A stretch of DNA of 64,000 nucleotides, taken from Bacteroides sp. Lineage in GTDB: Bacteria; Bacteroidota; Bacteroidia; Bacteroidales; Muribaculaceae. The notes beneath the pieces are model-generated. The model worked only from the letters and a program-made list of their open reading frames with translations, was not told the origin of the DNA and did not search any database. Every line of letters starts with the position of its first letter. Position 1 is the first letter of the stretch. The stretch spans positions 1 to 64,000 of the forward strand of contig JAAVDB010000002.1 of the NCBI GenBank assembly GCA_014802015.1, written 5' to 3'. Made by a program: the position numbers and the translations under genes. Of this stretch, positions 35,198 to 43,516 are shown piece after piece.

Positions 35198-35218
35198 CAA
35201 AGATAGATAAAATCTTTG
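35198..35218 (-). promoter_or_regulatory. Promoter/operator of the zeta-like pair
   Basis: CAAAGAT (35198-35204) and ATCTTTG (35212-35218) are perfect inverted repeats with a 7-nt centre. Read on the minus strand, the left half contains the -7 box TATCTTTG (35205 to 35198). A protein binding the repeat would block the promoter, as in autoregulated toxin-antitoxin operons. No clear -33 box is seen. Confidence 0.5.
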
Positions 35219-35258
35219 TAACCCGATACCTTATTATTGTTTCAGGTTGAGATGAGCA

Positions 35259-35303
35259 ATCCGAGCCGTGTCGTGAACGTCATGCTCACGGCGCGGCTCG
35301 GAT
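35259..35303 (-). terminator. Putative terminator after tpx
   Basis: An 18-bp stem (35259-35276 with 35286-35303, two G-T wobbles) around a 9-nt loop, 32 nt after the tpx stop. There is no U-tract on the minus strand, so it may act through RNA stability or with Rho. Confidence 0.6.
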
Positions 35304-35335
35304 GGTATGGGTGGAGGGGGATGATGTCAGTGTGA

Positions 35336-35845
35336 TCAGATCTCCTTGCGGAGCACCTTGAGCGCTGCGTCATAGTCAGGCTCGTTGGTGATCTCGCTGA
35401 CTACGTCGCGGAAGATGATGCGGCGGTTCTCGTCAAGGATGAGAACGGCGCGGGTAAGCAGGCCGGCGAGAGGACCGTCTACAAGCTGCAGGCCATATTT
35501 CTGACCGAAGAGCGGAGAGCGGAATGCCGAGCCGAACAGTACGTTCTTGATGCCCTCGATGGTGCAGAAACGACCCATGGCGAAGGGGAGGTCCATCGAC
35601 ACGCATATCACGGCTACGTCATCGAGCTTGGCTGCCTCTTCGTTGAAACGGCGCACCGATCGGGCGCACACTTCGGTGTCGAGACTGGGAAATACGTTAA
35701 GAACTACGCGTTTGCCTGCGAAGTCCGAGCAGAGCACCTGCGAGAGGTCCGGGCCTGAGAGATGAAAGCAGGGTGCAGTCTCGCCGATGCCGGGTACTGT
35801 GCCACAAGTGTGGCAGGGTTGTCCTTTGAAAAATACGGTTTCCAT
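35336..35845 (-). CDS. tpx: Thiol peroxidase (atypical 2-Cys peroxiredoxin)
   Basis: A 169-residue periplasm- or cytosol-located peroxiredoxin of the Tpx group; no signal peptide. The peroxidatic cysteine is Cys60 in PSLDTEVCARSVRRF and the resolving cysteine is Cys94 in GRFCTIEGI, matching E. coli Tpx Cys61 and Cys95. It reduces alkyl and hydrogen peroxides using thioredoxin. The N-terminus carries extra cysteines (Cys11, Cys14 in a CHTC motif), which is unusual for Tpx. It lies 63 nt after a gene for an exported thioredoxin-fold protein. Confidence 0.95.
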   Translation of the reverse strand: METVFFKGQPCHTCGTVPGIGETAPCFHLSGPDLSQVLCSDFAGKRVVLNVFPSLDTEVCARSVRRFNEEAAKLDDVAVICVSMDLPFAMGRFCTIEGIKNVLFGSAFRSPLFGQKYGLQLVDGPLAGLLTRAVLILDENRRIIFRDVVSEITNEPDYDAALKVLRKEI

Positions 35846-35908
35846 ATATGTATCTTGTTTTTTAGTTTTTTTATTGTGCGTTTTTGCGGTGATCGCTTAT
35901 GACGGGTG

Positions 35909-37102
35909 TCAGTTGCCCGAGAGAGCTATCGACTGTATAACAATCGTAGGCAGGTCAGAGTTGTATCCGAGTATCACATTTTTTACAGTTCCCGACTTGT
36001 CGGCGATGATTACTACGGGCAGTGAGGCAGCGCCGCAGTCACGGGCGAGTGACCGGGCATTGATGAGCAGGTGCTCGCCGGGACGCAGCGGGCCTGTGGT
36101 CTCCTCGGCTACATCGGTATTGGTCGTCGGAACGGCCCATATAATGTCGGTCTCGACGGGAGATGATTCGATGGCCGAACGCAGGTCGCGCACGATCTCG
36201 CTGCAGAAACCTGTAGCCGGATCGATGAGTGCCAAGACTGTGGGTGCGCGGAATGCATCGCCACGTCGGTAAGTGTAACGCTCGCCGGTGGCCGAGGGGA
36301 GGCTGAATGACGGGAGCGGTGTGTCACGCAGATTCTCGATGCGGAAATTGCTCTCGCGGTATTTCTCGAACTGCTCTGGATATAAGGCTATCAGAGCCTC
36401 TTCGCTCATCGGGACATTCGCTTCACCTTGGGCAGGTGTGTAGCGTATCAGTATAGTCTGTTCGGTTATGGATGCGGGATTGCTCTCGATGTCGATGCGC
36501 ATCGGCATGAATGTGGCGGCATCAAACCAGTATGACAGTTCGCGCACGCGTTCACCCTGCACATCCATCGTGGCGTCGACGCGCAGTGCGTCACGTCCGT
36601 CGTATGTGGTCTTGTCTGGGGCGCTCACGGTGTAGAGTGAGTCGTTAAGCATGTTTTGCAGGTCGCGTGCTATATAGGCCGGTGTCAGCTCTACAAACTG
36701 TGTGCTCCCCTGTATGCCGGGGGCGTATGCTGTTGCGCGGAACGGCTCGATATCCCACGAGGTGTGGTATTCACGCAGCCGATGGTCGCGAAATCTGTAG
36801 AGATTGCCGTCAAAATATGCGGTCCATCCTTCGGCCGGGCCGTTGGGCGTGTCGAGTTCCCATCCGATGTGGTAGGCGCAGGGCGACAGTGTGTCGGCCG
36901 GAGTGGGGATTGATGACAGATGCACGCGATAGGTCACGTCATCGTCACGGCTCGGCAGTGACACTGAGTAAGTGGCATCGGCCATGTAGGCCGGAGCTTC
37001 GCGCAGTGCACGGATGATGTCGGCAAGCCCCTGTGCCTCAAGGCACAGGGGGCTCAATATTGCTAACACCATTAACAATCTTTCTTTCCCTTTCATAAAC
37101 AA
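35909..37102 (-). CDS. Exported protein with LolA-like and CxxC-less thioredoxin-fold domains
   Basis: 397 residues from the ATG at 37102, or 395 from the ATG at 37096, which gives a cleaner signal peptide (MKGKERLLMVLAILSPLCLEAQG). The central part (about 30-250) is beta-rich and reminiscent of LolA/LolB-like or DUF-type carriers (YDGRDALRVDATMD, LSYWFDAATFMPMRIDIES). The last 125 residues follow the TlpA/AhpC-TSA plan: PLPSFSLPSATGERYTYRRGD, APTVLALIDPATGFCSEIV with a single Cys300 where CxxC is expected, and LPVVIIADKSGTVKNVILGYN. It therefore cannot form the normal redox disulfide. Function unknown; perhaps a periplasmic or surface sensor or chaperone. Confidence 0.8.
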   Translation of the reverse strand: MFMKGKERLLMVLAILSPLCLEAQGLADIIRALREAPAYMADATYSVSLPSRDDDVTYRVHLSSIPTPADTLSPCAYHIGWELDTPNGPAEGWTAYFDGNLYRFRDHRLREYHTSWDIEPFRATAYAPGIQGSTQFVELTPAYIARDLQNMLNDSLYTVSAPDKTTYDGRDALRVDATMDVQGERVRELSYWFDAATFMPMRIDIESNPASITEQTILIRYTPAQGEANVPMSEEALIALYPEQFEKYRESNFRIENLRDTPLPSFSLPSATGERYTYRRGDAFRAPTVLALIDPATGFCSEIVRDLRSAIESSPVETDIIWAVPTTNTDVAEETTGPLRPGEHLLINARSLARDCGAASLPVVIIADKSGTVKNVILGYNSDLPTIVIQSIALSGN

Positions 37103-37160
37103 TAGTCAATACGTTCTGTATATATCAACGCGGACAGCGGTGCAAATGTTCGCTCAATGA

Positions 37161-37198
37161 TATAAAAAAAGAGACCTGGGTGTAACCGAGGTCTCTTT
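37161..37198 (-). terminator. Rho-independent terminator after rplS
   Basis: AAAGAGACCT (37168-37177) pairs with AGGTCTCTTT (37189-37198). On the minus strand the stem is followed by seven T residues, so this is a good intrinsic terminator 33 nt after the L19 stop. Confidence 0.85.
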
Positions 37199-37230
37199 GT
37201 TAGCTGTAAGCTGAGGGCGTAACCGGACTA

Positions 37231-37590
37231 TTAGTCCTTCTTTACTATGCGACGCTCTTTGATGCGGGCCTTCTTGCCGGTGAGCTTGCGGATGTAGTAA
37301 AGTTTTGCGCGACGTACCTTACCATACTTGTTGATGGTGATTGAGTCGATGAAGGGTGACTCAAGGGGGAAGATACGCTCAACACCGATGTTGTCGGAAA
37401 TCTTGCGAACGGTGAAACGCTTCTTGTCGCCTTCGCCTGAGATGCGGATCACTACGCCACGATACTGCTGGATACGCTCCTTGTTGCCTTCCTTGATGCG
37501 GTAAGCTACTGTGATGGTGTCGCCCGGCTGGAAGTCGGGATGCTGCTTGCCGGTGGCAAATGCCTCGTTGACAACTTTAATTAAGTCCAT
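37231..37590 (-). CDS. rplS: Large ribosomal subunit protein bL19
   Basis: 119 residues, typical for bL19, which sits at the interface between ribosomal subunits. Diagnostic segments are [53 protein letters not shown] and the basic tail [19 protein letters not shown]. It is transcribed alone, from its own promoter to its own terminator, whereas in many bacteria it follows rpsP-rimM-trmD. Confidence 0.97.
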   Translation of the reverse strand: MDLIKVVNEAFATGKQHPDFQPGDTITVAYRIKEGNKERIQQYRGVVIRISGEGDKKRFTVRKISDNIGVERIFPLESPFIDSITINKYGKVRRAKLYYIRKLTGKKARIKERRIVKKD

Positions 37591-37617
37591 TTTTTTATAC
37601 GTATATTAAAAATGTTA

Positions 37618-37649
37618 ACATTGCGCAATGTAGGGGGCTGCTTGTCCCC
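37618..37649 (-). promoter_or_regulatory. Structured rplS leader
   Basis: The palindrome ACATTGCGCAATGT (37618-37631) is followed by a GGGG...CCCC hairpin (37634-37648). Both lie in the predicted rplS leader, 28-60 nt before its ATG. Ribosomal protein leaders often bind their own product; whether this one does is inference. Confidence 0.4.
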
Positions 37650-37673
37650 GCCAGAGATTGCGGTTTCAGGGCG

Positions 37674-37681
37674 CAAAGGTA
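37674..37681 (-). promoter_or_regulatory. -7 box of rplS
   Basis: TACCTTTG on the minus strand fits TAnnTTTG. A TTTTC in the -33 area is a weak match. The predicted leader is about 78 nt. Confidence 0.5.
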
Positions 37682-37819
37682 CGAATATTAATTGAAAATG
37701 AAAAGTCCGGCGCGCAATTTTTTGTGATTCTTACACGTTATATGTTAATTATTGATAAAAAGAGTGAAAAATTGCGAGCTGCCAGCGGTGTTGATAGGGC
37801 ATATTACATATATTATTAG

Positions 37820-37827
37820 TAACTTTG
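37820..37827 (+). promoter_or_regulatory. -7 box of the rimP-nusA-infB operon
   Basis: TAACTTTG, an exact TAnnTTTG match, 72 nt before the rimP ATG. No convincing -33 box is at the right distance. Confidence 0.5.
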
Positions 37828-37899
37828 CCATCGCTAAGTCACGGAGGGGGCCATTGAGCTTCCTCTTCGCTTTTATATACTTACTACTTATCTGCATTT

Positions 37900-38373
37900 A
37901 TGATTGACAAGGAGAAAGTCGTAGAACTTGTGGAGCAGGCTATCGCCGGCACCGATGCATACGTGGTTGACGTCACTGTGTCGGGTGACAATGATATAGT
38001 CGTGGAGCTTGACGCGTCCACGGGCGTTGATCTGGATTTCTGTACCGAGGTCAGCCGTAAGCTCAACGAGGCGCTTGACCGTGATGTCGAGGATTACTCG
38101 CTCGAAGTCGGATCGGCCTCGCTGTCGGCCCCGTTCAAAGTGCGCCAGCAGTATGAGAAACATATCGGCGATGATGTGGACGTCCTCACTCGTGACGGCC
38201 GCAAGCTCAAGGGGACTCTTACCTCGGTGAGTGCCGACGGTGCAGAGTTTACCATCGAGATTACCCGCAAGGTCAAGGAGCCGGGTGCCAAGCGTCCCGT
38301 TATGGTCACCGAGCCGCTCACGCTCGCTGTGGCTGACTGCAAGCAGGTGACATATCACTTCGACTTCAAGTAG
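37900..38373 (+). CDS. rimP: Ribosome maturation factor RimP
   Basis: 157 residues in the normal RimP order: an N-terminal alpha/beta domain (VVELVEQAIAGTDAYVVDVTVSGDNDIVVELDA, VDLDFCTEVSRKLNEAL) and a C-terminal SH3-like barrel (GDDVDVLTRDGRKLKGTLTSVSADG). It helps assemble the 30S subunit by promoting uS12 entry. First gene of the conserved rimP-nusA-infB operon. Confidence 0.95.
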   Translation: MIDKEKVVELVEQAIAGTDAYVVDVTVSGDNDIVVELDASTGVDLDFCTEVSRKLNEALDRDVEDYSLEVGSASLSAPFKVRQQYEKHIGDDVDVLTRDGRKLKGTLTSVSADGAEFTIEITRKVKEPGAKRPVMVTEPLTLAVADCKQVTYHFDFK

Positions 38374-38438
38374 ACGAGTCTGTAGATTCAACATTAAGAT
38401 ATAAACCAAATAAAAATAAATCACACCTATAATATATT

Positions 38439-39743
38439 ATGGCCAAGAAAGAGGAAGCTCCCAACATGGTGGAGCGGTTTGCCGAGTTTAAGGAACTGAA
38501 AAACATCGACAAGACCACTATGATCAGCGTGCTTGAGGAGTCGTTCAGAAACGTACTCGCCAAGATGTTCGGCACTGACGAGAACCTTGACGTGATCATG
38601 AACCCCGACAAGGGTGACGTGCAGATATTCCAGAACCTTGAGGTCGTTCCCGACGGCGAGGTTACCAATCCCAATCTGCAAATATCGCTCACCGATGCCC
38701 GCGCTGACGAGGATCCCGATGTGGAGATAGGCGAGGAGCACACTAAGGAGATCTTCTTTGCCGACTTCGGACGTCGTGCCATCCTCAATCTGCGCCAGAC
38801 GCTCCAGTCCAAGATTCTCGACCTTCAGAAGGAGGCTATATATGCCAAATTCAAGGAGATGGAGGGCGAGCTTGTGTCGGGCGAAGTGTATCAGACATGG
38901 TCGCGCGAGACTCTGCTCATGGATGATGAGAAGAACGAACTCCTCCTTCCCAAGAGCCAGGCTATCCCCGGCGACTTTTTCCGCAAGGGTGAGACCGTGC
39001 TCGCAGTCATCTCGAATGTAGATAATAAGAATAACAATCCCAAGATCACCGTATCGCGTACCAGCGAAGTGTTCCTGCGCCGTCTCTTCGAGCGCGAGGT
39101 GCCCGAGATTCTTGACGGACTCATCAGCATCAAGGCCGTGGCCCGTATCCCCGGCGAGCGTGCCAAGATCGCAGTCGAAAGTTTCGACGACCGTATCGAT
39201 CCCGTAGGCGCATGCGTAGGTGTCAAGGGCTCACGTATCCACGGCATCGTCCGCGAACTTCATAACGAGAACATCGACGTGATCAACTACACGTCCAATC
39301 CCTCGCTCTTCATCCAGCGCGCCCTCAGCCCCGCCAAGATCTCATCGATACATCTCGATGACGAGACCAAGAAGGCCGAGGTGTTCCTGCGTCCCGAAGA
39401 GGTGTCGCTCGCTATCGGTAAGGGTGGTATGAACATCAAGCTCGCATCAATGCTCACAGGCTATACTATCGACGTGTACCGCGACACCCCCGAGCAGGTC
39501 GACGAGGACATCTATCTGGACGAGTTCAAGGACGAGATCGACGGCTGGGTTATCGATGCGCTCAAGAATATGGGCTGTGTCACCGCCAAGAACGTCCTCA
39601 ACACACCGCGCCAGCAGCTCATCGACCAGGCCGACCTCGAAGAGGATACTGTCGACAATGTCATCGCAGTGCTCAAGGCCGAGTTTGAGGATGACGAGTC
39701 TGAAGCCCCCGCGTCCCCCGAAGCTCCCGAGTCAGCTGAGTAA
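38439..39743 (+). CDS. nusA: Transcription termination/antitermination factor NusA
   Basis: 434 residues. The N-terminal RNA polymerase-binding domain (1-130), an S1 domain (about 130-205, VSGEVYQTW, LLPKSQAIPGDFFRKGE), KH1 (GACVGVKGSRIHGIVREL) and KH2 (EEVSLAIGKGGMNIKLASML) are all present. A helix-hairpin-helix-like stretch (VIDALKNMGCVTAKNVLNTP) and an acidic Glu/Pro/Ser tail close the protein. It modulates pausing and termination during elongation. It lies 65 nt after rimP and 127 nt before infB. Confidence 0.97.
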   Translation: MAKKEEAPNMVERFAEFKELKNIDKTTMISVLEESFRNVLAKMFGTDENLDVIMNPDKGDVQIFQNLEVVPDGEVTNPNLQISLTDARADEDPDVEIGEEHTKEIFFADFGRRAILNLRQTLQSKILDLQKEAIYAKFKEMEGELVSGEVYQTWSRETLLMDDEKNELLLPKSQAIPGDFFRKGETVLAVISNVDNKNNNPKITVSRTSEVFLRRLFEREVPEILDGLISIKAVARIPGERAKIAVESFDDRIDPVGACVGVKGSRIHGIVRELHNENIDVINYTSNPSLFIQRALSPAKISSIHLDDETKKAEVFLRPEEVSLAIGKGGMNIKLASMLTGYTIDVYRDTPEQVDEDIYLDEFKDEIDGWVIDALKNMGCVTAKNVLNTPRQQLIDQADLEEDTVDNVIAVLKAEFEDDESEAPASPEAPESAE

Positions 39744-39870
39744 CAGCTCTCAGGCACCGGGCGTCCGAGCCTACGGTCAATCCCGTACGTAACAGGCGGG
39801 ATATACAATCAAGATATAAATCAATCTCTCAATACATGAGCCTCGCGTGAGGTTTCGTTCAAAACAATAT

Positions 39871-42800
39871 ATGCCGAGAATAAGAATAAGTCAAGCCGCC
39901 AAGGAATTCAATGTCTCCATCCCCACTGTGGTGGAGCAATTGCAGAAGAAAGGTATCACTATTGATGCCAACCCCAACACACGCATCGACGAAGCCGCTT
40001 ATGATATACTTGTGGAGGCCTTCCAGCCTGACCGCAAGATGCGCGAGGTCATCGAGAAAAAACGCCATGACAGGGTGGTCGAAAAGACCGAGAAGCCCGT
40101 TGCTCCCGAATCGCAGGAGGAGACAGTGCAGACATCTGTGCCCAGCATCGGCGTGAAAGTCCTTGGTACTATAGATCTTGACAACAAGAATAAAGTAAAG
40201 CCCTCCAAGCCGGAGACACAGGCGCCCGCACCCAAGGCCGAGGCTCCTGCCAAACCTGCCGCCGAGCCTGAGAAACCTGTCGCCGCCAAGGTAGAGGCCG
40301 AGAAGCCCGCACCTGTCAAGGCCGAGCCGGTCAAGACTGAGGCTCCCGCACCCAAGGCCGAGGCTCCTGCCAAACCCGCTCCCGAACCCGTTAAGCCCGC
40401 ACCGGCAAAGGTAGAGGTCGAGAAGCCCGCACCCGTTAAACCTGCACCCGCACCCAAGGCTGAAGCACCCGCGCCCAAGGCCGAGGCTCCTGCCAAGCCC
40501 GCGGTTGAACCCGCCAAACCGGCTCCTGCCAAAACAGAGGCAGCCAAGCCGGCTCCTGCCGAGGCTCCTGCCAAGCCGGCTGAACCTGCTGCAAGCAGTG
40601 AGCCGGAGGTGTTCCGCTACAGTTCGGAGCCGCAGGTGACAGGCCCCAAGGTGATCGGTCATATTGACCTTAATTCACTCAACCAGTCGACCCGCCCCAA
40701 GAAGAAATCCAAAGAGGAGCGTCGCGGCGGCCGTAACGGTCAGCCCGGAGCCTCCGGAGCCGGACAGGGCGCCGGTGCCAACAACCGCAAGAAGCGTCAG
40801 CGTATAGGCGGTAAAGAGAAAATCGACATCGAGAAGGCCGGTAATCAGGCTGCCGAGTCAGGCAACCGTGGTGGCGGCAACAACAATAACAACAATAATA
40901 ACCGTGGCGGCAACGGCGGTAATGACCGTGGCCGCGGCAAGGATCGTAACAAGCGTCCCGTACACACCGAGGTCAACGAGGAAGATGTACAGAAGCAGGT
41001 ACGCGAGACCCTCGCACGACTCACTTCCAAGGACAAGGGTCAGAAGAAGGGTGCCAAGTGGCGTAAGGAGAAGCGTGAGGCGTTTGCCTCGCGTGTGAAT
41101 GAGGCCGAGGCCGCAGCCGCAGCCGAGAGCCGCGTGCTCCAGATCACTGAGTTCGTGACCGCCAATGACCTTGCCGTGATGATGGATGTGCCCATCAATA
41201 ACGTCATCGCCACATGTATGAATCTCGGTGTGATGGTGTCGATCAACCAGCGTCTCGATGCAGAGACAATCAACATCGTGGCTGAAGAGTTCGGGTTTAC
41301 CACCGAATATGTATCAGCCGAGGTGTCTGACGCCATCCAGCAGGAGGAGGACAGCGAGGAGGATCTGACCACACGTCCGCCGATCGTGACCGTCATGGGC
41401 CACGTCGACCATGGTAAGACTTCACTGCTCGACTATATCCGTAACGCCAATGTGATCGCCGGTGAGGCTGGCGGTATCACACAGCATATCGGCGCATACA
41501 ATGTCAAGCTTGCTGACGGACGCCGCATCACATTCCTCGACACCCCCGGTCATGAGGCGTTTACCGCCATGCGTGCCCGTGGTGCCAAGGTGACCGACCT
41601 CTGTATCATCATCGTGGCCGCCGATGACAACGTGATGCCCCAGACCATCGAGGCGATCAACCATGCATCGGCAGCAGGTGTGCCCATCGTGTTTGCGATC
41701 AATAAGATCGATAAGCCGGCCGCAAATCCTGACAAGATCAAGGAGGAGCTCGCTCAGATGAACTATCTCGTCGAGGAGTGGGGCGGTAAATATCAGAGCC
41801 AGGACATATCGGCCAAGAAAGGTATCGGTGTGGACGAACTCATGGAGAAGGTGCTGCTCGAAGCCGAGATGCTCGATCTCAAGGCCAATCCCGACCGTCG
41901 TGCTGTCGGCTCGATCATCGAGTCATCGCTTGACAAGGGCCGTGGCTACGTTGCCACCGTACTCGTGCAGAACGGAACGCTCCGTCAGGGGGATGTCATG
42001 CTGGCCGGTACACACTTCGGTAAGGTCAAGGCTATGTTCAACGAGCGTAACCAGCGCATCAAGGAGGCCGGACCTTCGACTCCTGTGCTGATACTCGGTC
42101 TTGACGGTGCTCCCACGGCAGGTGACACATTCAATGTCATGGAGACCGAACAGGAGGCCCGCGAGATCGCAGGAAAGCGTCTGCAACTGCAGCGTGAACT
42201 CGGTCTGCGCACAGCCAAGCGTACTACCCTTGAGGAGATCGGCCGTCGTCGTGCCATCGGCAACTTCCACGAGCTCAACATCATCGTCAAGGGTGACGTG
42301 GACGGATCGATCGAGGCTCTGTCCGACTCACTCATCAAGCTCTCGACCGAGGAGGTCAAGGTCAACGTACTCCACAAGGCTGTCGGCGCTATCTCGGAGA
42401 GCGATGTGACACTCGCTGCCGCATCCGACGCGATCATTATTGGTTTCCAGGTGCGTCCCTCACAGGCCGCCCGCCGTGTCGCCGAGCGTGACGGTGTCGA
42501 GATACGTCTCTACTCAGTCATCTATCAGGCCATCGAGGAGGTCAAGGACGCTATGGCGGGTATGCTTGCTCCCGAGATCAAGGAGGAGGTCACCGGTACA
42601 GCCGAAGTGCTCCAGACATTCCATATATCCAAGGTGGGCACTATCGCCGGTGCCATCGTGCGTGAAGGTAAGATCAAGCGTGGCAGCAAGGTGCGCCTGA
42701 TCCGTGACGGCATCGTACGTTACACAGGTGATCTCGGCTCGCTCAAGCGTATGAAGGATGATGTCAAGGAGGTAACCTCGGGTTACGATTGCGGTCTCTC

Positions 42801-42879
42801 GATCGCCGGCTACAACGACATCGTTGAGGGTGACATCATCGAAGGATTCGAGGAAGTAGAGGTTAAGAAGACTCTCTGA
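39871..42879 (+). CDS. infB: Translation initiation factor IF-2
   Basis: 1002 residues from the ATG at 39871 ([13 protein letters not shown], the usual IF-2N start); a GTG at 39847 in frame is less likely. The IF-2N helix ([24 protein letters not shown]) is followed by a long Ala/Pro/Lys/Glu linker with three 40-residue repeats, an Asn/Gly/Arg-rich stretch, and then a second IF-2N domain. The GTPase core has G1 GHVDHGKT, G3 DTPGH and G4 NKID. Domains II, III and IV follow and end at the fMet-tRNA-binding C-terminus ([25 protein letters not shown]). It places initiator tRNA on the ribosome. Confidence 0.96.
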   Translation: MPRIRISQAAKEFNVSIPTVVEQLQKKGITIDANPNTRIDEAAYDILVEAFQPDRKMREVIEKKRHDRVVEKTEKPVAPESQEETVQTSVPSIGVKVLGTIDLDNKNKVKPSKPETQAPAPKAEAPAKPAAEPEKPVAAKVEAEKPAPVKAEPVKTEAPAPKAEAPAKPAPEPVKPAPAKVEVEKPAPVKPAPAPKAEAPAPKAEAPAKPAVEPAKPAPAKTEAAKPAPAEAPAKPAEPAASSEPEVFRYSSEPQVTGPKVIGHIDLNSLNQSTRPKKKSKEERRGGRNGQPGASGAGQGAGANNRKKRQRIGGKEKIDIEKAGNQAAESGNRGGGNNNNNNNNRGGNGGNDRGRGKDRNKRPVHTEVNEEDVQKQVRETLARLTSKDKGQKKGAKWRKEKREAFASRVNEAEAAAAAESRVLQITEFVTANDLAVMMDVPINNVIATCMNLGVMVSINQRLDAETINIVAEEFGFTTEYVSAEVSDAIQQEEDSEEDLTTRPPIVTVMGHVDHGKTSLLDYIRNANVIAGEAGGITQHIGAYNVKLADGRRITFLDTPGHEAFTAMRARGAKVTDLCIIIVAADDNVMPQTIEAINHASAAGVPIVFAINKIDKPAANPDKIKEELAQMNYLVEEWGGKYQSQDISAKKGIGVDELMEKVLLEAEMLDLKANPDRRAVGSIIESSLDKGRGYVATVLVQNGTLRQGDVMLAGTHFGKVKAMFNERNQRIKEAGPSTPVLILGLDGAPTAGDTFNVMETEQEAREIAGKRLQLQRELGLRTAKRTTLEEIGRRRAIGNFHELNIIVKGDVDGSIEALSDSLIKLSTEEVKVNVLHKAVGAISESDVTLAAASDAIIIGFQVRPSQAARRVAERDGVEIRLYSVIYQAIEEVKDAMAGMLAPEIKEEVTGTAEVLQTFHISKVGTIAGAIVREGKIKRGSKVRLIRDGIVRYTGDLGSLKRMKDDVKEVTSGYDCGLSIAGYNDIVEGDIIEGFEEVEVKKTL
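40222..40590 (+). repeat. Three tandem 40-codon repeats in the IF-2 linker
   Basis: Units start at 40222, 40342 and 40465 (spacing 120 and 123 nt), each opening with codons for [13 protein letters not shown]. They encode an unstructured Ala/Pro/Lys/Glu linker. The first two units are close at the DNA level, so copy number may vary by slippage. Confidence 0.8.
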
Positions 42880-42921
42880 TAACGACTACGCGGGCCTGTA
42901 AGGTCTGCGATATAACTGACA

Positions 42922-42957
42922 GCACGGCCGCCCCGGAAATTCCCGGAGCGGCCGTGC
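42922..42957. terminator. Terminator between infB and folK
   Basis: GCACGGCCGC (42922-42931) pairs with GCGGCCGTGC (42948-42957) and encloses a further CCGG pairing. It lies between convergent operons and is followed by CGTTTGTT on the plus strand. Confidence 0.7.
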
Positions 42958-43013
42958 CGTTTGTTATGCCGTCATGCGGCCGAATATTACAGAAGGGGTA
43001 TGATGTCCGGCCT

Positions 43014-43505
43014 TTACACTTTATTGTCTTGCCGGCTATGAAGCGCGGCTATGAGGGCCGATGGGGTGAGTTTGAGGGTGGGATGCAGCCATTCGGGAGC
43101 GGTCTGAGACAGCGGTACAAGCACAAACTCGCGCAGATGCATCCGCGGGTGGGGGAGTGTAAGCTCGGGTGTGTCCATTACCATATCGTCAATCGCTATC
43201 AGGTCTATGTCGATCATGCGGTCGATATATGCGCCGGTATCGTCACGATGCGGCCTGCTGTCGATGCTGCGTTCGATGGATTGCAGGATGTGGAGAATAT
43301 CGTGCGGATTGTGTGACACATCCTGTGTGATCGAGATGCCTGTATTCAGGTATGTCTTGTCCGACTCATATCCCCATGCCGGACTCTCGAACGGTTGCGA
43401 GACGAGTACGTCACCAGGCAGGGCGCGTATAATCAACTCGGTGGCGCGATGCAGTGTTGCCTCACGCTCACCGAGATTTGAACCTATGTTGATATGTACG
43501 GTCAA
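43014..43505 (-). CDS. folK: 2-amino-4-hydroxy-6-hydroxymethyldihydropteridine pyrophosphokinase
   Basis: A 163-residue HPPK of folate synthesis, transferring pyrophosphate from ATP to hydroxymethyl-dihydropterin. INIGSNLGERE opens the fold, SQPFESPAWGY is pterin loop 2, RMIDIDLIAIDD holds the two magnesium aspartates and LPHPRMHLREFVLVPL is the family signature. It is the last gene of the pyrG-to-folK operon, 11 nt after mrp. Confidence 0.95.
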   Translation of the reverse strand: MTVHINIGSNLGEREATLHRATELIIRALPGDVLVSQPFESPAWGYESDKTYLNTGISITQDVSHNPHDILHILQSIERSIDSRPHRDDTGAYIDRMIDIDLIAIDDMVMDTPELTLPHPRMHLREFVLVPLSQTAPEWLHPTLKLTPSALIAALHSRQDNKV

Positions 43506-43516
43506 GGGGTGTCGAA

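Larger units (their letters stand above)
37591..37899. other. Intergenic region between rplS and rimP
   Basis: No gene. It contains the divergent promoters of rplS and rimP, a 14-bp palindrome (ACATTGCGCAATGT, 37618-37631) and an adjacent GGGG/CCCC hairpin in the rplS leader. The middle (37681-37790) is AT-rich and unstructured. Confidence 0.65.

Noticed and set aside
39847..39870. GTG start upstream of infB
   Set aside because: The IF-2N domain begins at the ATG at 39871, the usual family start.
40222..40590. IF-2 repeats considered as a mobile or CRISPR-like repeat
   Set aside because: The repeats are in frame, coding, and typical of IF-2 linkers.
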